DNA of 64,000 bases from NCBI RefSeq assembly GCF_023161965.1, contig NZ_JALNTY010000002.1, positions 336,552 through 400,551 of the forward strand, written 5' to 3'. Shown here in pieces: positions 28,681-38,051 of this stretch. Both the position numbers and the translations under genes were made by a program. Source of the DNA: Anaerosoma tenue (GTDB lineage: Bacteria; Actinomycetota; Coriobacteriia; Anaerosomatales; Anaerosomataceae). Under the pieces are notes generated by a model that saw nothing but the letters and a program-made list of their open reading frames with translations, had not been told where the DNA came from and made no database searches. Each line of letters opens with the position of its first letter. Within the stretch, counting starts at the first letter, position 1.

Positions 28681-29505
28681 TCAGGTGACCGCTTCTCTTG
28701 GGCGCGACTCCAGCGAGATCGCGTCAGCTCCACACGATGAGCGGCAGATGCCGCAGCCGAAGCATGCGTCGCCATCGACCACCGCAACGGCGCGATCATC
28801 GAGCGCGAGGGCGTCGAACGGACACCGCTCTACGCAGGCGCCACAGCCCGCGCAGGCGGTCTCGTCGACGATCGCCAGGTACTCGCCCTTCCACATCGTC
28901 TGGAAACCAAGATCGAGCGTGGTCTTCATGGCCATACACCCGCTCGCCCTGTTGCAGTTGCAGATCGCGGCGATGAACGGGCTCTTGAACGTCCAGACCG
29001 AGTGCATGAGGCCTTCCTGCTCGGCTCTCCTGAGGACTGCCAGGGCTTGATCACGTGAGAGCCGCTGGAAGGCTGCGGTGTCGGGGCCGCTGTCGTAGTC
29101 ACGGAACGCCTCGGCGAACAGGTCGTCGTGAGGGGTCACGGTCACCGCCAGGCAGTAGCCCCGCTCGGGCGTGCCGGCAAAGTGGCGGCAGACACAGGGC
29201 AGTTGGGTGATGGACGTGGCGATGTCGAAGATGCGCTCGCACTCCTCGATCGGCACGGGCTGCCCCCAGTGCTCCCTCATCTGGCGTGGGCGCGCGTAGG
29301 CGTCGAACGCATGTCGAAGCGGCGCAGGTGCAGCCTTCACTGCTTTGAGCAGCGGTATGTTGCGGCGCATCCGGCGGTCGAACCCGGTGACGAAGTCCAC
29401 GACGAACTCGCGGCGCTCGAGGTCGTGGGTGAGGTCTGCGGCGTAGTTCTGCGCCTCGAGATACCACGTCTTGCCGTCGCCGTGCTGCACGCAGAACTCG
29501 CACAT
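28681..29505 (-). CDS. 4Fe-4S dicluster ferredoxin-like protein with extra cysteine motifs
   Basis: 274 residues. The C-terminal 60 hold two bacterial-ferredoxin motifs, CAGCGACVERCP and CFGCGICRSSC, predicted to bind two 4Fe-4S clusters. The N-terminal 210 residues have four further cysteine groups: CEFC at residues 2-5, CVC, a Cys near GYCLAV, and CNCNRASGC. These may hold another cofactor. The motif-rich N-terminus is a conserved companion domain in anaerobes, but its function is unknown to me. It lies 80 bp downstream of the antiporter cluster on the same strand and may be its last gene, possibly feeding electrons or acting independently. Confidence 0.82.
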   Translation of the reverse strand: MCEFCVQHGDGKTWYLEAQNYAADLTHDLERREFVVDFVTGFDRRMRRNIPLLKAVKAAPAPLRHAFDAYARPRQMREHWGQPVPIEECERIFDIATSITQLPCVCRHFAGTPERGYCLAVTVTPHDDLFAEAFRDYDSGPDTAAFQRLSRDQALAVLRRAEQEGLMHSVWTFKSPFIAAICNCNRASGCMAMKTTLDLGFQTMWKGEYLAIVDETACAGCGACVERCPFDALALDDRAVAVVDGDACFGCGICRSSCGADAISLESRPREAVT

Positions 29506-29585
29506 GGCATCCTCCGCCCCTGGAATCGGAACAGGTCAAGTATCCCAGGAATCCCGGATGCGTGCCGTGGTATCGCTTGGACTCC

Positions 29586-32252
29586 TCAGGATGCGAGGGC
29601 AGCCACGAACATGAGCAGCACGACGAACAGGATCGCGACGTTCAGGCCGATATCGCGTGCATATCGCTGGATGCCAAGGCGGGTCCGCAGGATCGTCGTC
29701 TCCTCGAATCTGCTTTCGGGCAGCCACTGGGAGCGTTCGCGGGTGAGCGCGTCCACGGCGAGCCGGAGCATCTCGACGCTCCAAGCCGCGAACCGTTCGA
29801 GGCGGGTGAGGCCGCTGGCGCCGGCGCTCGCGAGGCGGTCGCCGCTCGGCAACGTGTGCCGTGCCATGTCCAGGACCCCCGCCGTCCGCCCGAGCGCGAC
29901 CCGTGCCGCAGAGGTCCTCGGCGCCACCATGAGGTCGAACCGCTCGCCGCTCAGAGCGGTGTTCACCGCCGCCCCGATCTCGCGGGTGACCGAGTCGCCG
30001 CGCATCCGTTGCGGGGCGAGGTCCAGGGCCGTCGTGGCTATGAACGAGCGCGCTCGCGCGATCTCATCGCCGGATGCCATGAGCACGGCCACGGCACCCT
30101 CGAGGCCTCCGGTCCGCATCATATCGGTGAGAACGCCCATGCGCTCATGCATGAGGCGCCCCGCCATGTAACCCGCGATATCGCGAACGGCATCGATCGT
30201 CGCCTGATCGGGCGGTGTGCCGGGATCGCTTGTAGAACGGAGATGCGTCGTGGCGCGCATCACCGCAATCCGTACCGTGTCCTGCCTTTCGCGCTCGAGT
30301 ATCACGTACGCATCCTGGATCAGCCGCTGGTCTCGTGGGCCTGGCGCACCGGTGAGCAGCGTCGAGACCACGAGCCGCCGCCGCCGCGCGATCCGTGTCA
30401 CGAGCATGCCGTACGAGTGACGCGTACGTCGCAACACCCCCGACGTCCATCGCCTGCCGGCCTCGTACGACCGGTCGACGAGCCCGCATGCCGCCACGAG
30501 CCCGCCTGCCGCCTGCCGATACCACCAGTCGATGCTGAAGCACTGAGGCGCGTGCAGATGGAAGAGGTGGAACCTCATGCCCACGAAGAAGAACGCGAAT
30601 CCGAGCGCGAAGGCGGTGACCACGCTCATGAGATCGGGCCCGGAAAGGAACGAGTGCTCAAGATAGTGGTCGAGGATGTCGCTATGCAGGCCCCATGTGT
30701 GTAGTCCGGGCTGGAACACGCCCTTGATGAGGACCTGAGGGAACCACCCCAACGCCACGATAGCCGCTGCCAGTGCTCCCATCGCGACGAGCATCCTCGG
30801 CGGGGCGTCTGTCACCTCGGGGCCGTACTCCATCTTCGGTTTGCCGAGGAACATCAGCCCGATGAGCTTGATGAACGAACACGCGGTGCCGCCGCAAGTG
30901 ACGATGTAGATCTTCTCGGCGATACCGAGCGAGGCGAGCTCGTGGTACTCCCATGCCTCCACGATCGCGTGGTGGATGAGGCACTTGCTCACGAACCCGT
31001 TGAAGAGCGGCACGCCGGTGATGCCCGCCGCCGCGATGCACATGAACACGAACGTGACCGGCATCTTCTTCCACAGGCCGCCCGTGTGATACAGGTCGAG
31101 CGAGTGCGTACGGAAGTACACCGCGCCCACGCCGAGGAAGAGGCAGGCCTTGAACAGCGCGTGGTTCACCACGTGGTAGAGACCGCCCGCCACGCCCATC
31201 GCTCCGTGCGCGCCGAGGTATCCCGCTGCGCCGATCCCTGCGAGGATGAACCCCATCTGGCTCACGCTGTGGTAGGCGAGCATCCGCTTGGCATTGGATT
31301 GCTGAAGCGCAAGGAAGACGCCGATGAACATCGTGGCGATGCCGATCCAGAGAACCACGAGCCCGAGCTGCTCGGAGAAGTGCCACAGGCTCTCCTCCAC
31401 GTGCTCGGCCACCCCGGGGCGGAAGAGCGCCGTCACCACACGGAAGATGCCGTACGCCCCGGCTTTGATCATCACGCCGGAGAGCAGCGCGCTTGCTGGC
31501 GCGGGCGCCACGGGGTGCGCGTCGGGGAGCCACACGTGTACGGGCACCATGCCGGCCTTCACGCCAAAGCCGATGATGAGCAGTATCGCCGCCGCCCAGC
31601 GCAGGACTTCGTCTCCGTGTCCGGCGGGCAGCGGCTCCAGCGCGCCGCTCCCCCCGAGAGCGAAGGTGAGGAAGATGCCCCCCACAAGCGCGAAGCCGCC
31701 GATCACGGTCATCCAGAAGTACTTGCCGGCAGCCTTCTTGGCTTCGTCCGTCTCCGTGTGGATCACGAGAAGGAACGCTACCAGCCCCAGCGCTTCGAAG
31801 AACAAGTAGAGCGTGACGAGGTCGCCCGCGAGAACCACGCCAAGGTTCGCCGCGAGCACCACGAGCGTGGTGGCGTGATAGCGATCGTGCTTCTTCTCGT
31901 GGTGCAGGTAGTCGAGTGAGTGGACGGTGGCGGCGAGCCACACGAACGAGGTGAAGATGGCGAAGAGCATCGAGAACGAGTCCACGGTGAACGTGAGCTC
32001 ACCGAGAAGCGCCGGGATGACGCTCTGGATGCGGTGGTGCTCGGCGACGAGCGGTATCAGGGCCGTCGCCCCAAGCAGCGTGAGCGCCATCACCACGACC
32101 ACGTAGGCGTTCCGCACGCCCGGCCAACGCTTGCCAAGTGGACGGACGAGGGCCGCGGCGGCGAGCGGCAAGAGCACGATGGCCGCCGGCAGCGGACTCG
32201 ACGCCAGGTGCGCTACCTGGGAGGCGATCTCTGTCGCGTGTCCGGCGTCCAT
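29586..32252 (-). CDS. NuoL/MrpA-like antiporter subunit with long C-terminal extension
   Basis: 888 residues. About 1-570 is a proton-pumping antiporter unit of 14-16 helices: DSFSMLFAIFTSFVW, the Glu of FFEALGLVAFLLV, VKAGMVPVHVWLPDAHPVAPAPASALLSGVMIKAGAYG with the TM7 and TM8 lysines, HALFKACLFLG and FVSKCLIHH. From about 580 a charged extension of some 290 residues (RQDTVRIAVMRATTHLRS..., HERMGVLTDMMRTGG...) follows and ends in one more helix (NVAILFVVLLMFVAALAS). Nothing in the extension is recognisable. Start ATG 32252 has AGGAG upstream. It is the final large subunit of the Mrp/Mbh-type cluster. Confidence 0.88.
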   Translation of the reverse strand: MDAGHATEIASQVAHLASSPLPAAIVLLPLAAAALVRPLGKRWPGVRNAYVVVVMALTLLGATALIPLVAEHHRIQSVIPALLGELTFTVDSFSMLFAIFTSFVWLAATVHSLDYLHHEKKHDRYHATTLVVLAANLGVVLAGDLVTLYLFFEALGLVAFLLVIHTETDEAKKAAGKYFWMTVIGGFALVGGIFLTFALGGSGALEPLPAGHGDEVLRWAAAILLIIGFGVKAGMVPVHVWLPDAHPVAPAPASALLSGVMIKAGAYGIFRVVTALFRPGVAEHVEESLWHFSEQLGLVVLWIGIATMFIGVFLALQQSNAKRMLAYHSVSQMGFILAGIGAAGYLGAHGAMGVAGGLYHVVNHALFKACLFLGVGAVYFRTHSLDLYHTGGLWKKMPVTFVFMCIAAAGITGVPLFNGFVSKCLIHHAIVEAWEYHELASLGIAEKIYIVTCGGTACSFIKLIGLMFLGKPKMEYGPEVTDAPPRMLVAMGALAAAIVALGWFPQVLIKGVFQPGLHTWGLHSDILDHYLEHSFLSGPDLMSVVTAFALGFAFFFVGMRFHLFHLHAPQCFSIDWWYRQAAGGLVAACGLVDRSYEAGRRWTSGVLRRTRHSYGMLVTRIARRRRLVVSTLLTGAPGPRDQRLIQDAYVILERERQDTVRIAVMRATTHLRSTSDPGTPPDQATIDAVRDIAGYMAGRLMHERMGVLTDMMRTGGLEGAVAVLMASGDEIARARSFIATTALDLAPQRMRGDSVTREIGAAVNTALSGERFDLMVAPRTSAARVALGRTAGVLDMARHTLPSGDRLASAGASGLTRLERFAAWSVEMLRLAVDALTRERSQWLPESRFEETTILRTRLGIQRYARDIGLNVAILFVVLLMFVAALAS

Positions 32253-32261
32253 GGTCCGCTC

Positions 32262-33761
32262 CTAATGGAAGAACGACTCGGCGGCCATGCGCGCCAACGC
32301 GACCGGCATGCCGGGGAGCGACGCTCCGAGACCCAGGACGAAGGTGAGGATGGTGGCGACCACGAGCGGCGCGAGCATCGCCCCGGGCGCCTCCCGGCCC
32401 TCGGCTGTCGCCTTGTCTTCGGGTGTCAGGGCCGGCTCACGGAAGTACATGCGGTACACGATCGGCAGCAGGTAGACCGCAGCCATGAGCGCTCCGCCCA
32501 GGAGCACGGCGAGCAGCCACGGGTTGCCCGTCTCGAGCATCCCGATCCCCAGATACCACTTGCTCACGAACCCGGAGAGGGGCGGGGTTCCGATCATCGC
32601 GAGGGAGGCGATCGCAAAGCCTGCCGCCGTCACCGGCATGCGCTTGGCGGCCCCGTCCAGTTGGCTCACGCGCGCGGCTCCGAGCCGGCGGATGAACAGT
32701 CCGGCACACAGGAACAGCGCACCCTTCATGAACGCGTGATTGGTGATGTGCACGAGCGCGCCGATGGTCGCCTCCGTGCCTAGCAGAGACACGCCGAGCA
32801 CCACATACGCCATCTGGCTGATGGTCGAGTACGCCAGGCGCCGCTTCAGGTTGTCCTGGTTCACCGCAAGCACCGCAGCGAACAGCACCGTGAATCCCGC
32901 GATCCAGGTGAGGTACCGCATCACGCCCAGGTAGCCCAACAGGTCAGCGCCGAACACATAGAACATCACACGCATGATGCCGAAGCTGCCCGCAGCCACC
33001 ATCACGCCAGAGAGGACGGCGGAGAACGGGGCTGGAGCCGCGGGATGTGCGTCGGGCACCCAGCCGTGCAACGGTACGAGTGCGGCCTTGACGCCGAAGC
33101 CGATCAGGAAGCACCAGAAGATGGCGAGCAGCCGGCCCCTGCCGATCTCCGCGGACAGGATCCCGCCCGCCGTGAGCGTCTGGTCGCCGGCAGCGAAGAA
33201 GGTCAACACGATCGCGAGCAGGACGAGCGTCCCTCCCACGAGGATGTAGATGATGTACTTGGTCCCCGCCGCCATCGCCTCGGGCGTCTCTTCGTGGACG
33301 ACGAGCGGGTAGGTGAGGATGCTGAAGAGTTCGTAGAAGATCAGGAACGTGAGCAGATTGCCGGCATAGGCGACCCCCATCGTCCAGGCGAGGCAGAGGA
33401 TGAAGAAGCTGTAGTAGCGTCCGAGCCGGTGCTCTCCGTGCATGTAGCCCCACGAGTAGACCAGAGCGAGGGTCCACAGTACCGCTGCGGTCATGCCGAA
33501 GAGCGCGCCCATGGCGTCCACCCGCAGGTACATCCATATCTGCGGAGTGAGCTGCAGGATGAACAGCTCGTACACCGAGCCGGAGGCCACTCCTGCGCCC
33601 AGGACGATCGCGATTACGGCCACGGTAGCGGCGATCGCGGCGAGCACCAGGTTCCGTGTCTGATCCGACGCACGCTGCAGCGGCACCGCGATCACGGCTC
33701 CTGCCATCGGCAGCAGGAACGCCAGCAGGGGGAGGAGCGAGCGGGTCGCTTCGGTATCCAT
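32262..33761 (-). CDS. NuoM/MrpD-like antiporter subunit (TM8 lysine missing)
   Basis: 499 residues from the ATG at 33761, preceded by GAGGTGG; the longer frame to 33899 is not membrane-like. The fold is that of the complex I antiporter subunits: Glu in LIFYELFSILTYPLV, TM7 Lys in GFGVKAALVPLHGWVPDAHPAAPAPFSA, HAFMKGALFLCAG and FVSKWYLG. At the place where its three paralogues have V-x-K-x-G in TM8 it reads VMVAAGSFG, so that lysine is an alanine, at about residue 256. Its coupling may therefore differ. Gene spacing to neighbours is 9-11 bp. Confidence 0.88.
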   Translation of the reverse strand: MDTEATRSLLPLLAFLLPMAGAVIAVPLQRASDQTRNLVLAAIAATVAVIAIVLGAGVASGSVYELFILQLTPQIWMYLRVDAMGALFGMTAAVLWTLALVYSWGYMHGEHRLGRYYSFFILCLAWTMGVAYAGNLLTFLIFYELFSILTYPLVVHEETPEAMAAGTKYIIYILVGGTLVLLAIVLTFFAAGDQTLTAGGILSAEIGRGRLLAIFWCFLIGFGVKAALVPLHGWVPDAHPAAPAPFSAVLSGVMVAAGSFGIMRVMFYVFGADLLGYLGVMRYLTWIAGFTVLFAAVLAVNQDNLKRRLAYSTISQMAYVVLGVSLLGTEATIGALVHITNHAFMKGALFLCAGLFIRRLGAARVSQLDGAAKRMPVTAAGFAIASLAMIGTPPLSGFVSKWYLGIGMLETGNPWLLAVLLGGALMAAVYLLPIVYRMYFREPALTPEDKATAEGREAPGAMLAPLVVATILTFVLGLGASLPGMPVALARMAAESFFH

Positions 33762-33772
33762 ACCGACCACCT

Positions 33773-35245
33773 CTACATCCCGAAGACGAACTGGACTGCG
33801 GCCTGGGCGAGCGCGAAGGGCATGCCCGGCACAGAGACCGTCATTCCGAGCAACAGCACGTACCCTGCGCACAGGAGAGCGGGTCCGAGCATCGTCCAAT
33901 GCGCCTCATGGACCTCGACCGCGTCGTGTGACCCTCTGAAGAACGCCGTGTATATCACCGGCATCCAGTAAGCGGCGTTGAGGAGCGCACTGGCGAGCAT
34001 CGCGATCACGTACCACCACTGGCCGCTCTCCATGGCGCCGAGCGAGAGATACCACTTGGTCACGAATCCGGCGAACAGCGGGACACCGATGAAGCTCAGC
34101 GCGGCCACGGTGAACGCTCCCATCGTGTACGGCATGCGGTAGCCGATGCCCGCGAGCTCGTGGATCGACGTCTTCCCCGTGGTGCGTTGTATCGAGCCTG
34201 CCACGAAGAACATCGTGATCTTCGCGAACGCCTGATTGGCGATATGCACGATGGCAGCGGTCGCCGCCAGCGGGGTGAGCAAGGATGCGCCGAGGACGAT
34301 GTACGACAGCTGGCTGACGGTGGAGAACGCGAGCCGCCGTTTGAAGTTGTCCTGAAAGACGGCGATGACCGAGGCCGCGATGATCGTGAACGCCGCAAGC
34401 CCGGCCAGCCAGTCGCAGACGCCGAGCTCTTTGAGCAGCCCCACCCCGAACACGTTGTAGATCGTACGCAGCACACCGAACGCGCCGACCTTCACAACGG
34501 CAACGGCATGCAGCAGCGCGCTCACCGGCGTGGGGGCCACCATCGCGCTCGGGAGCCAGCCATGCAGCGGCATGATCGCCGCCTTCACCCCGAAGCCCGC
34601 GATGAGGCAGACGAACAGAAGCGTCAGCGCGCCACGCCCGGATTCCAATGAGAGTATCCCCGGCTGGCTGAGCGTCATGGTCCCGGCCATCTGATAGGTG
34701 ACGATGGAACCCAGCAGCACGAACGCTCCTCCGGTGAGCGTGTAGGCCAGGTACTTGCGGCCGGCCTTCATCGCCTCCGGCGTCTCCTCGTGTATGACAA
34801 GCGGATAGGTGCAGATGGTAAGCGTCTCGTAGAACAGGAAGAGAGTGAGAAGGTTCTCGGCGAACGCCACTCCCACCGTGGTGGAGACACAGAGTGCGAA
34901 GAAGCCGAAGAAGCGACGGCGGTTGGGCTCCTGCTCCATGTAGCCGATCGCGTAGATCGTCGTTATGAGCCATAGGGTCGATGACACGACCGAGAAGAAC
35001 ATGCCGAGGGCGTCCGCCCGGAACGCAAGCCCCACTCCGGGCGTGAACTCCACGAGGTCGAAGGTGTACACGATGCCGCGGAGCGATCCCGGAAGCATGG
35101 ACATCACGATCACGAGTTTGGCGAGCGCCGCGGAGAGGCTGAGGAACCGCCTCCAGAACGTGTGCTCGGCGGCGGCGAACACGAGCCCCGCGCAGATCAG
35201 AGAGATGGCGGGCGCGAGTACGACGCGTGCGTCGGTGACTTCCAC
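33773..35245 (-). CDS. NuoM/MrpD-like antiporter subunit
   Basis: 490 residues. Key features: FLFYETLTICTYPLVIHEETPEAMKAG with the TM5 Glu, GVKAAIMPLHGWLPSAMVAPTPVSALLHAVAVVKVGAFG with both TM7 and TM8 lysines, QAFAKITMFFVAG and FVTKWYLS. The PSAMVAPTPVSALLHA loop differs from the PDAHxxAPxPxSA of the other three subunits. A GTG start directly follows the stop of the upstream gene, with GGGAGGTGG before it. It should carry one proton or sodium channel of the complex. Confidence 0.9.
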   Translation of the reverse strand: MEVTDARVVLAPAISLICAGLVFAAAEHTFWRRFLSLSAALAKLVIVMSMLPGSLRGIVYTFDLVEFTPGVGLAFRADALGMFFSVVSSTLWLITTIYAIGYMEQEPNRRRFFGFFALCVSTTVGVAFAENLLTLFLFYETLTICTYPLVIHEETPEAMKAGRKYLAYTLTGGAFVLLGSIVTYQMAGTMTLSQPGILSLESGRGALTLLFVCLIAGFGVKAAIMPLHGWLPSAMVAPTPVSALLHAVAVVKVGAFGVLRTIYNVFGVGLLKELGVCDWLAGLAAFTIIAASVIAVFQDNFKRRLAFSTVSQLSYIVLGASLLTPLAATAAIVHIANQAFAKITMFFVAGSIQRTTGKTSIHELAGIGYRMPYTMGAFTVAALSFIGVPLFAGFVTKWYLSLGAMESGQWWYVIAMLASALLNAAYWMPVIYTAFFRGSHDAVEVHEAHWTMLGPALLCAGYVLLLGMTVSVPGMPFALAQAAVQFVFGM

Positions 35246-36736
35246 CTATCCACCTCCCACCGGCATGAGGAGCCGCTCCACCGCAGGCTCGATGAACGTG
35301 AGCGGTAGCCTACCGAGCACACCCATCACGAGGCATAGCGTCGCCAGGACGAGCACCGGTATCAGCATCGTCGCGGGAGCCTCCTGGACATCCACGGCGG
35401 CTCGGTCCCGCGGCTCGCGGAAGTAGAACGCGTTCACCATCCGGATGTAGTAGATGAAGATGAGCAGTGCCCCAAAGACCAGGGCGAATCCGAAGAACGG
35501 ATGGCCCGCCTGCATAGCGCCGAGGGCGATGTACCACTTGCACAGGAAGCCCGCGGTAGGGGGTATGCCCACGATCGATATCGCGCCGATGGAGATCGCG
35601 GCCACCGTGAACGGCATCGCCTTGCCGATTCCCGCGAGGTCTGTGAGCGTGCGCTTACCGGTCTGGTGTATCAGCGCTCCGGCGCCCAGGAACAGGGTCG
35701 CCTTGATCAGCGCGTGGTTGAAGACATGGACGCTTGCGCCGATGACCGAGTAGGTCGAGGCGAGCCCGAGACCCATCACGATGTACCCGATGTTGGATAT
35801 CGTCGAGTACGCCAACATCATCTTGATGTCGTCCTGGAACACGGCGAAGAAGGCCCCCATGACGATGGCGAGGGCCCCCAGCCAGGTCAGCACCAGGTTC
35901 AGCCCTGCGAGGTCGACGGCGCCCGATCCGTATGCGATCTGATACAGGCGCAGCATCCCGATGATCCCCACCTTGACCACGAGGCCGGAAAGGATGGCCG
36001 ATACCGGGCTGGGGGCGATGGCGTGCGCATCAGGAAGCCAGACGTGGAGAGGGAAGAGGGCGGCCTTCACCATGAAGCCGAGTGTCATGGCTCCGAGCGC
36101 CACGATGAGGGGCGTCTGTGCGGCGCCGGCCAGGCGGGAGGTGATGTCAGCCATATTGAGGCTGCCGGTCAGGGCGTACAGCATCCCCGTTCCGAAGAGC
36201 ACCATGAGGGATGAGATGGCGCCCATCACGAGGTACTTGAACGCAGCCATCTCGGCGATCTTCTCTCCGCTGATGGCCACGAGGGCATAACCGGACAGCG
36301 ACAGAATCTCGAGGAAGACGAAGAGGTTGAACAGGTCGCCGGTCACCGTGAACCCGAGCATCCCTGTGAGATTCAGCAGCAGGAGCGCGTAGTAGTACGG
36401 TATCCGCTCGGCCTGGAGCGCGCGCTCCGCATACCGTCGCGAGAAGACTATGGCGAGCACACCCAGGAGGCAGATGATCGCCACCGCCGCGCTGAACTCG
36501 TCGAATCGGAGCTCGATGCCGTAGGGTGCGGTCCAGCCACCCACGACATAGGAGAACGGACCCCGGGTGGCCACGCGCGCGATGAGGACGCCGCCGATCA
36601 CGCTGGTCACCAGCATCGTGACGAGCGCCCATGCCCAGCCTCGTGTGGAAGATGATCGGCAAACGGCCGGTGTGAGCACGGCCGCGGTGAGCGGGAGCGC
36701 CAGGAACACGGCGAGCAGCGGCGGCCAGTCGCTCAT
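35246..36736 (-). CDS. mnhD: Na+/H+ antiporter subunit D (MnhD/MrpD)
   Basis: 496 residues, the most typical MrpD of the four: DLFNLFVFLEILSLSGYALVAISG with the TM5 Glu, MVKAALFPLHVWLPDAHAIAPSPVSAILSGLVVKVGIIGMLR with the two lysines, HALIKATLFLGAGAL and FLCKWYIAL. It directly follows mnhC (1 bp gap), the conserved Mrp order C-D. In Mrp and Mbh complexes MrpD holds one ion path and works together with MrpA. Confidence 0.93.
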   Translation of the reverse strand: MSDWPPLLAVFLALPLTAAVLTPAVCRSSSTRGWAWALVTMLVTSVIGGVLIARVATRGPFSYVVGGWTAPYGIELRFDEFSAAVAIICLLGVLAIVFSRRYAERALQAERIPYYYALLLLNLTGMLGFTVTGDLFNLFVFLEILSLSGYALVAISGEKIAEMAAFKYLVMGAISSLMVLFGTGMLYALTGSLNMADITSRLAGAAQTPLIVALGAMTLGFMVKAALFPLHVWLPDAHAIAPSPVSAILSGLVVKVGIIGMLRLYQIAYGSGAVDLAGLNLVLTWLGALAIVMGAFFAVFQDDIKMMLAYSTISNIGYIVMGLGLASTYSVIGASVHVFNHALIKATLFLGAGALIHQTGKRTLTDLAGIGKAMPFTVAAISIGAISIVGIPPTAGFLCKWYIALGAMQAGHPFFGFALVFGALLIFIYYIRMVNAFYFREPRDRAAVDVQEAPATMLIPVLVLATLCLVMGVLGRLPLTFIEPAVERLLMPVGGG

Positions 36737-36737
36737 C

Positions 36738-37091
36738 TCACTCGGCCTCCCGCAACTCGTCAGCCTCGATGGTGCCGCACTGGCGCCAGATGCGTATGAT
36801 CAGGCTCAGTGCGAGCGCCGTCGTGCTCACGGCGACCACGATGCCGGTGAGGATCAGCGCTTGTGGCAGGGGATTGATGAACGGCGGCGCGGCGCCGCTT
36901 CCCGCGATCGGGGCGTCGCCGCCTTCCACGACGCCGAGCGCGACGATGAACGCGAAGACAGCCGTTTCCATGATGTTGAGGCCCATGAACTTCTTGATGA
37001 GGTTCTCACGTGTGATCACCGTGTACAGGCCGATGCAGAACAGCACGACCGACGCCGCATAGTCCAGGTTCTGCCAGAGCGCGTCGATCAT
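36738..37091 (-). CDS. mnhC: Antiporter subunit MnhC (NuoK-like)
   Basis: 117 residues, three membrane helices: YAASVVLFCIGLYTVI, NLIKKFMGLNIMETAVFAFIVALGV and PLPQALILTGIVVAVSTTALALSLII. The Glu of LNIMETAVF and the PLPQALILTGIVV block are the hallmarks of NuoK/MrpC, which form part of the central proton wire. The first four bases overlap the end of the MbhE/MnhB fusion gene. Confidence 0.93.
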   Translation of the reverse strand: MIDALWQNLDYAASVVLFCIGLYTVITRENLIKKFMGLNIMETAVFAFIVALGVVEGGDAPIAGSGAAPPFINPLPQALILTGIVVAVSTTALALSLIIRIWRQCGTIEADELREAE

Positions 37092-37807
37092 CGCTGCGCT
37101 CCCATCACTCGGAAGATCGTGGCGATCACGATCGCCCCGCCAAGCCCGATGCCGGCCTCGACCACCAGGAGCAGGAGCTCCGTGATCCAGAGCGACGAAG
37201 GGTCCCTCGGGTAATACAGGTACTCACCCCAGAGCACGAGACCGATGACCCCCACGCCGAAGAACGTGAGTGGCGCCGCCACCTGGAGGAGCCGTGCGGG
37301 TCTTCGGGGCAGCAGCGCTGCCGAGCGCGTGTCCTCCAGTACCAGGGTGAGCGCGATCACCAGCGCTCCGATCATGGTCCCGCCCTGGAAGCCGCCACCC
37401 GGAGTGACGTGGCCGTGCAGGATCACGTAGATCCCGAACACCGCGATGAACGGCGCCATCACGCGAACGATGAAGCGGACCACCAGACTCGAGCCGGTCG
37501 CGGCCGGTGCGGGCCCAGGCTGGTCCCCCTCAGCCTGTCCGGTCCACAGCAGGACCGCCAGGACGGCGAGCATGGCCGTGACGATCACGGTCACCTCGCC
37601 CTGAGTATCGAACCCCCGGTAGTTGAGTATCACGTTGGTGACCATGTTCTCGGCCCCTGCCTCATCAGGACCGTGTTCGAGGTAGTACGCAGAGACATGG
37701 GTGTATGGCGGCGAGTCGGGTGACCCATGCGGGGGAAGTTCGGCCACTGCTGCGAGGAGGAGTGCCGCGACCGCAACGAGCAGCGCCGCTGTGAGTGCGC
37801 GCTTCAC
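37088..37807 (-). CDS. Fused MbhE-like and MnhB-like antiporter subunit
   Basis: 239 residues. Residues ~1-95 match MbhE or the C-terminal part of MrpA (MVTNVILNYRGFDTQGEVTVIVTAMLAVLAVLLW). From about 110 onward is MnhB/MbhF (APFIAVFGIYVILHGHVTPGGGFQGGTMIGALVIALTLVLE, with the HGHxTPGGGFQGG signature). The pieces are separate in Mbh and most Mrp systems. Start ATG is 1 bp after the mbhD-like stop and the end overlaps mnhC. Confidence 0.9.
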   Translation of the reverse strand: MKRALTAALLVAVAALLLAAVAELPPHGSPDSPPYTHVSAYYLEHGPDEAGAENMVTNVILNYRGFDTQGEVTVIVTAMLAVLAVLLWTGQAEGDQPGPAPAATGSSLVVRFIVRVMAPFIAVFGIYVILHGHVTPGGGFQGGTMIGALVIALTLVLEDTRSAALLPRRPARLLQVAAPLTFFGVGVIGLVLWGEYLYYPRDPSSLWITELLLLVVEAGIGLGGAIVIATIFRVMGAQR

Positions 37808-37808
37808 A

Positions 37809-38051
37809 TCAACGCTCCTTCCGCGTGGTTCGGCTGATAGCCACGAGGAAGAGCACGGTCGTCACACCGGCGCCGACCGCGGCCTCCGTCATGGCGACAT
37901 CAGGGGCACCGCGATGGAGCCAGAGCAGGCACATCATGAGCGAGTAGCTCGAGAACACGATGGCCGCTGCGAGCAGGTCCTTGAGCCGCACCACCGAGAC
38001 GGCCGCCGCGATAAGCAGCAGTATGAGCACGATGTCGAACGCCTGGCTCAT
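37809..38051 (-). CDS. DUF4040 / MbhD-like antiporter subunit
   Basis: 80 residues, two to three helices, DUF4040 type. The motif WLHRGAPDVAMTEAAVGAGVTTVLFLVAI is the conserved core corresponding to the C-terminal part of MrpA, here free-standing as in Mbh hydrogenases. The four-base overlap with mnhG indicates coupled translation. Confidence 0.88.
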   Translation of the reverse strand: MSQAFDIVLILLLIAAAVSVVRLKDLLAAAIVFSSYSLMMCLLWLHRGAPDVAMTEAAVGAGVTTVLFLVAISRTTRKER

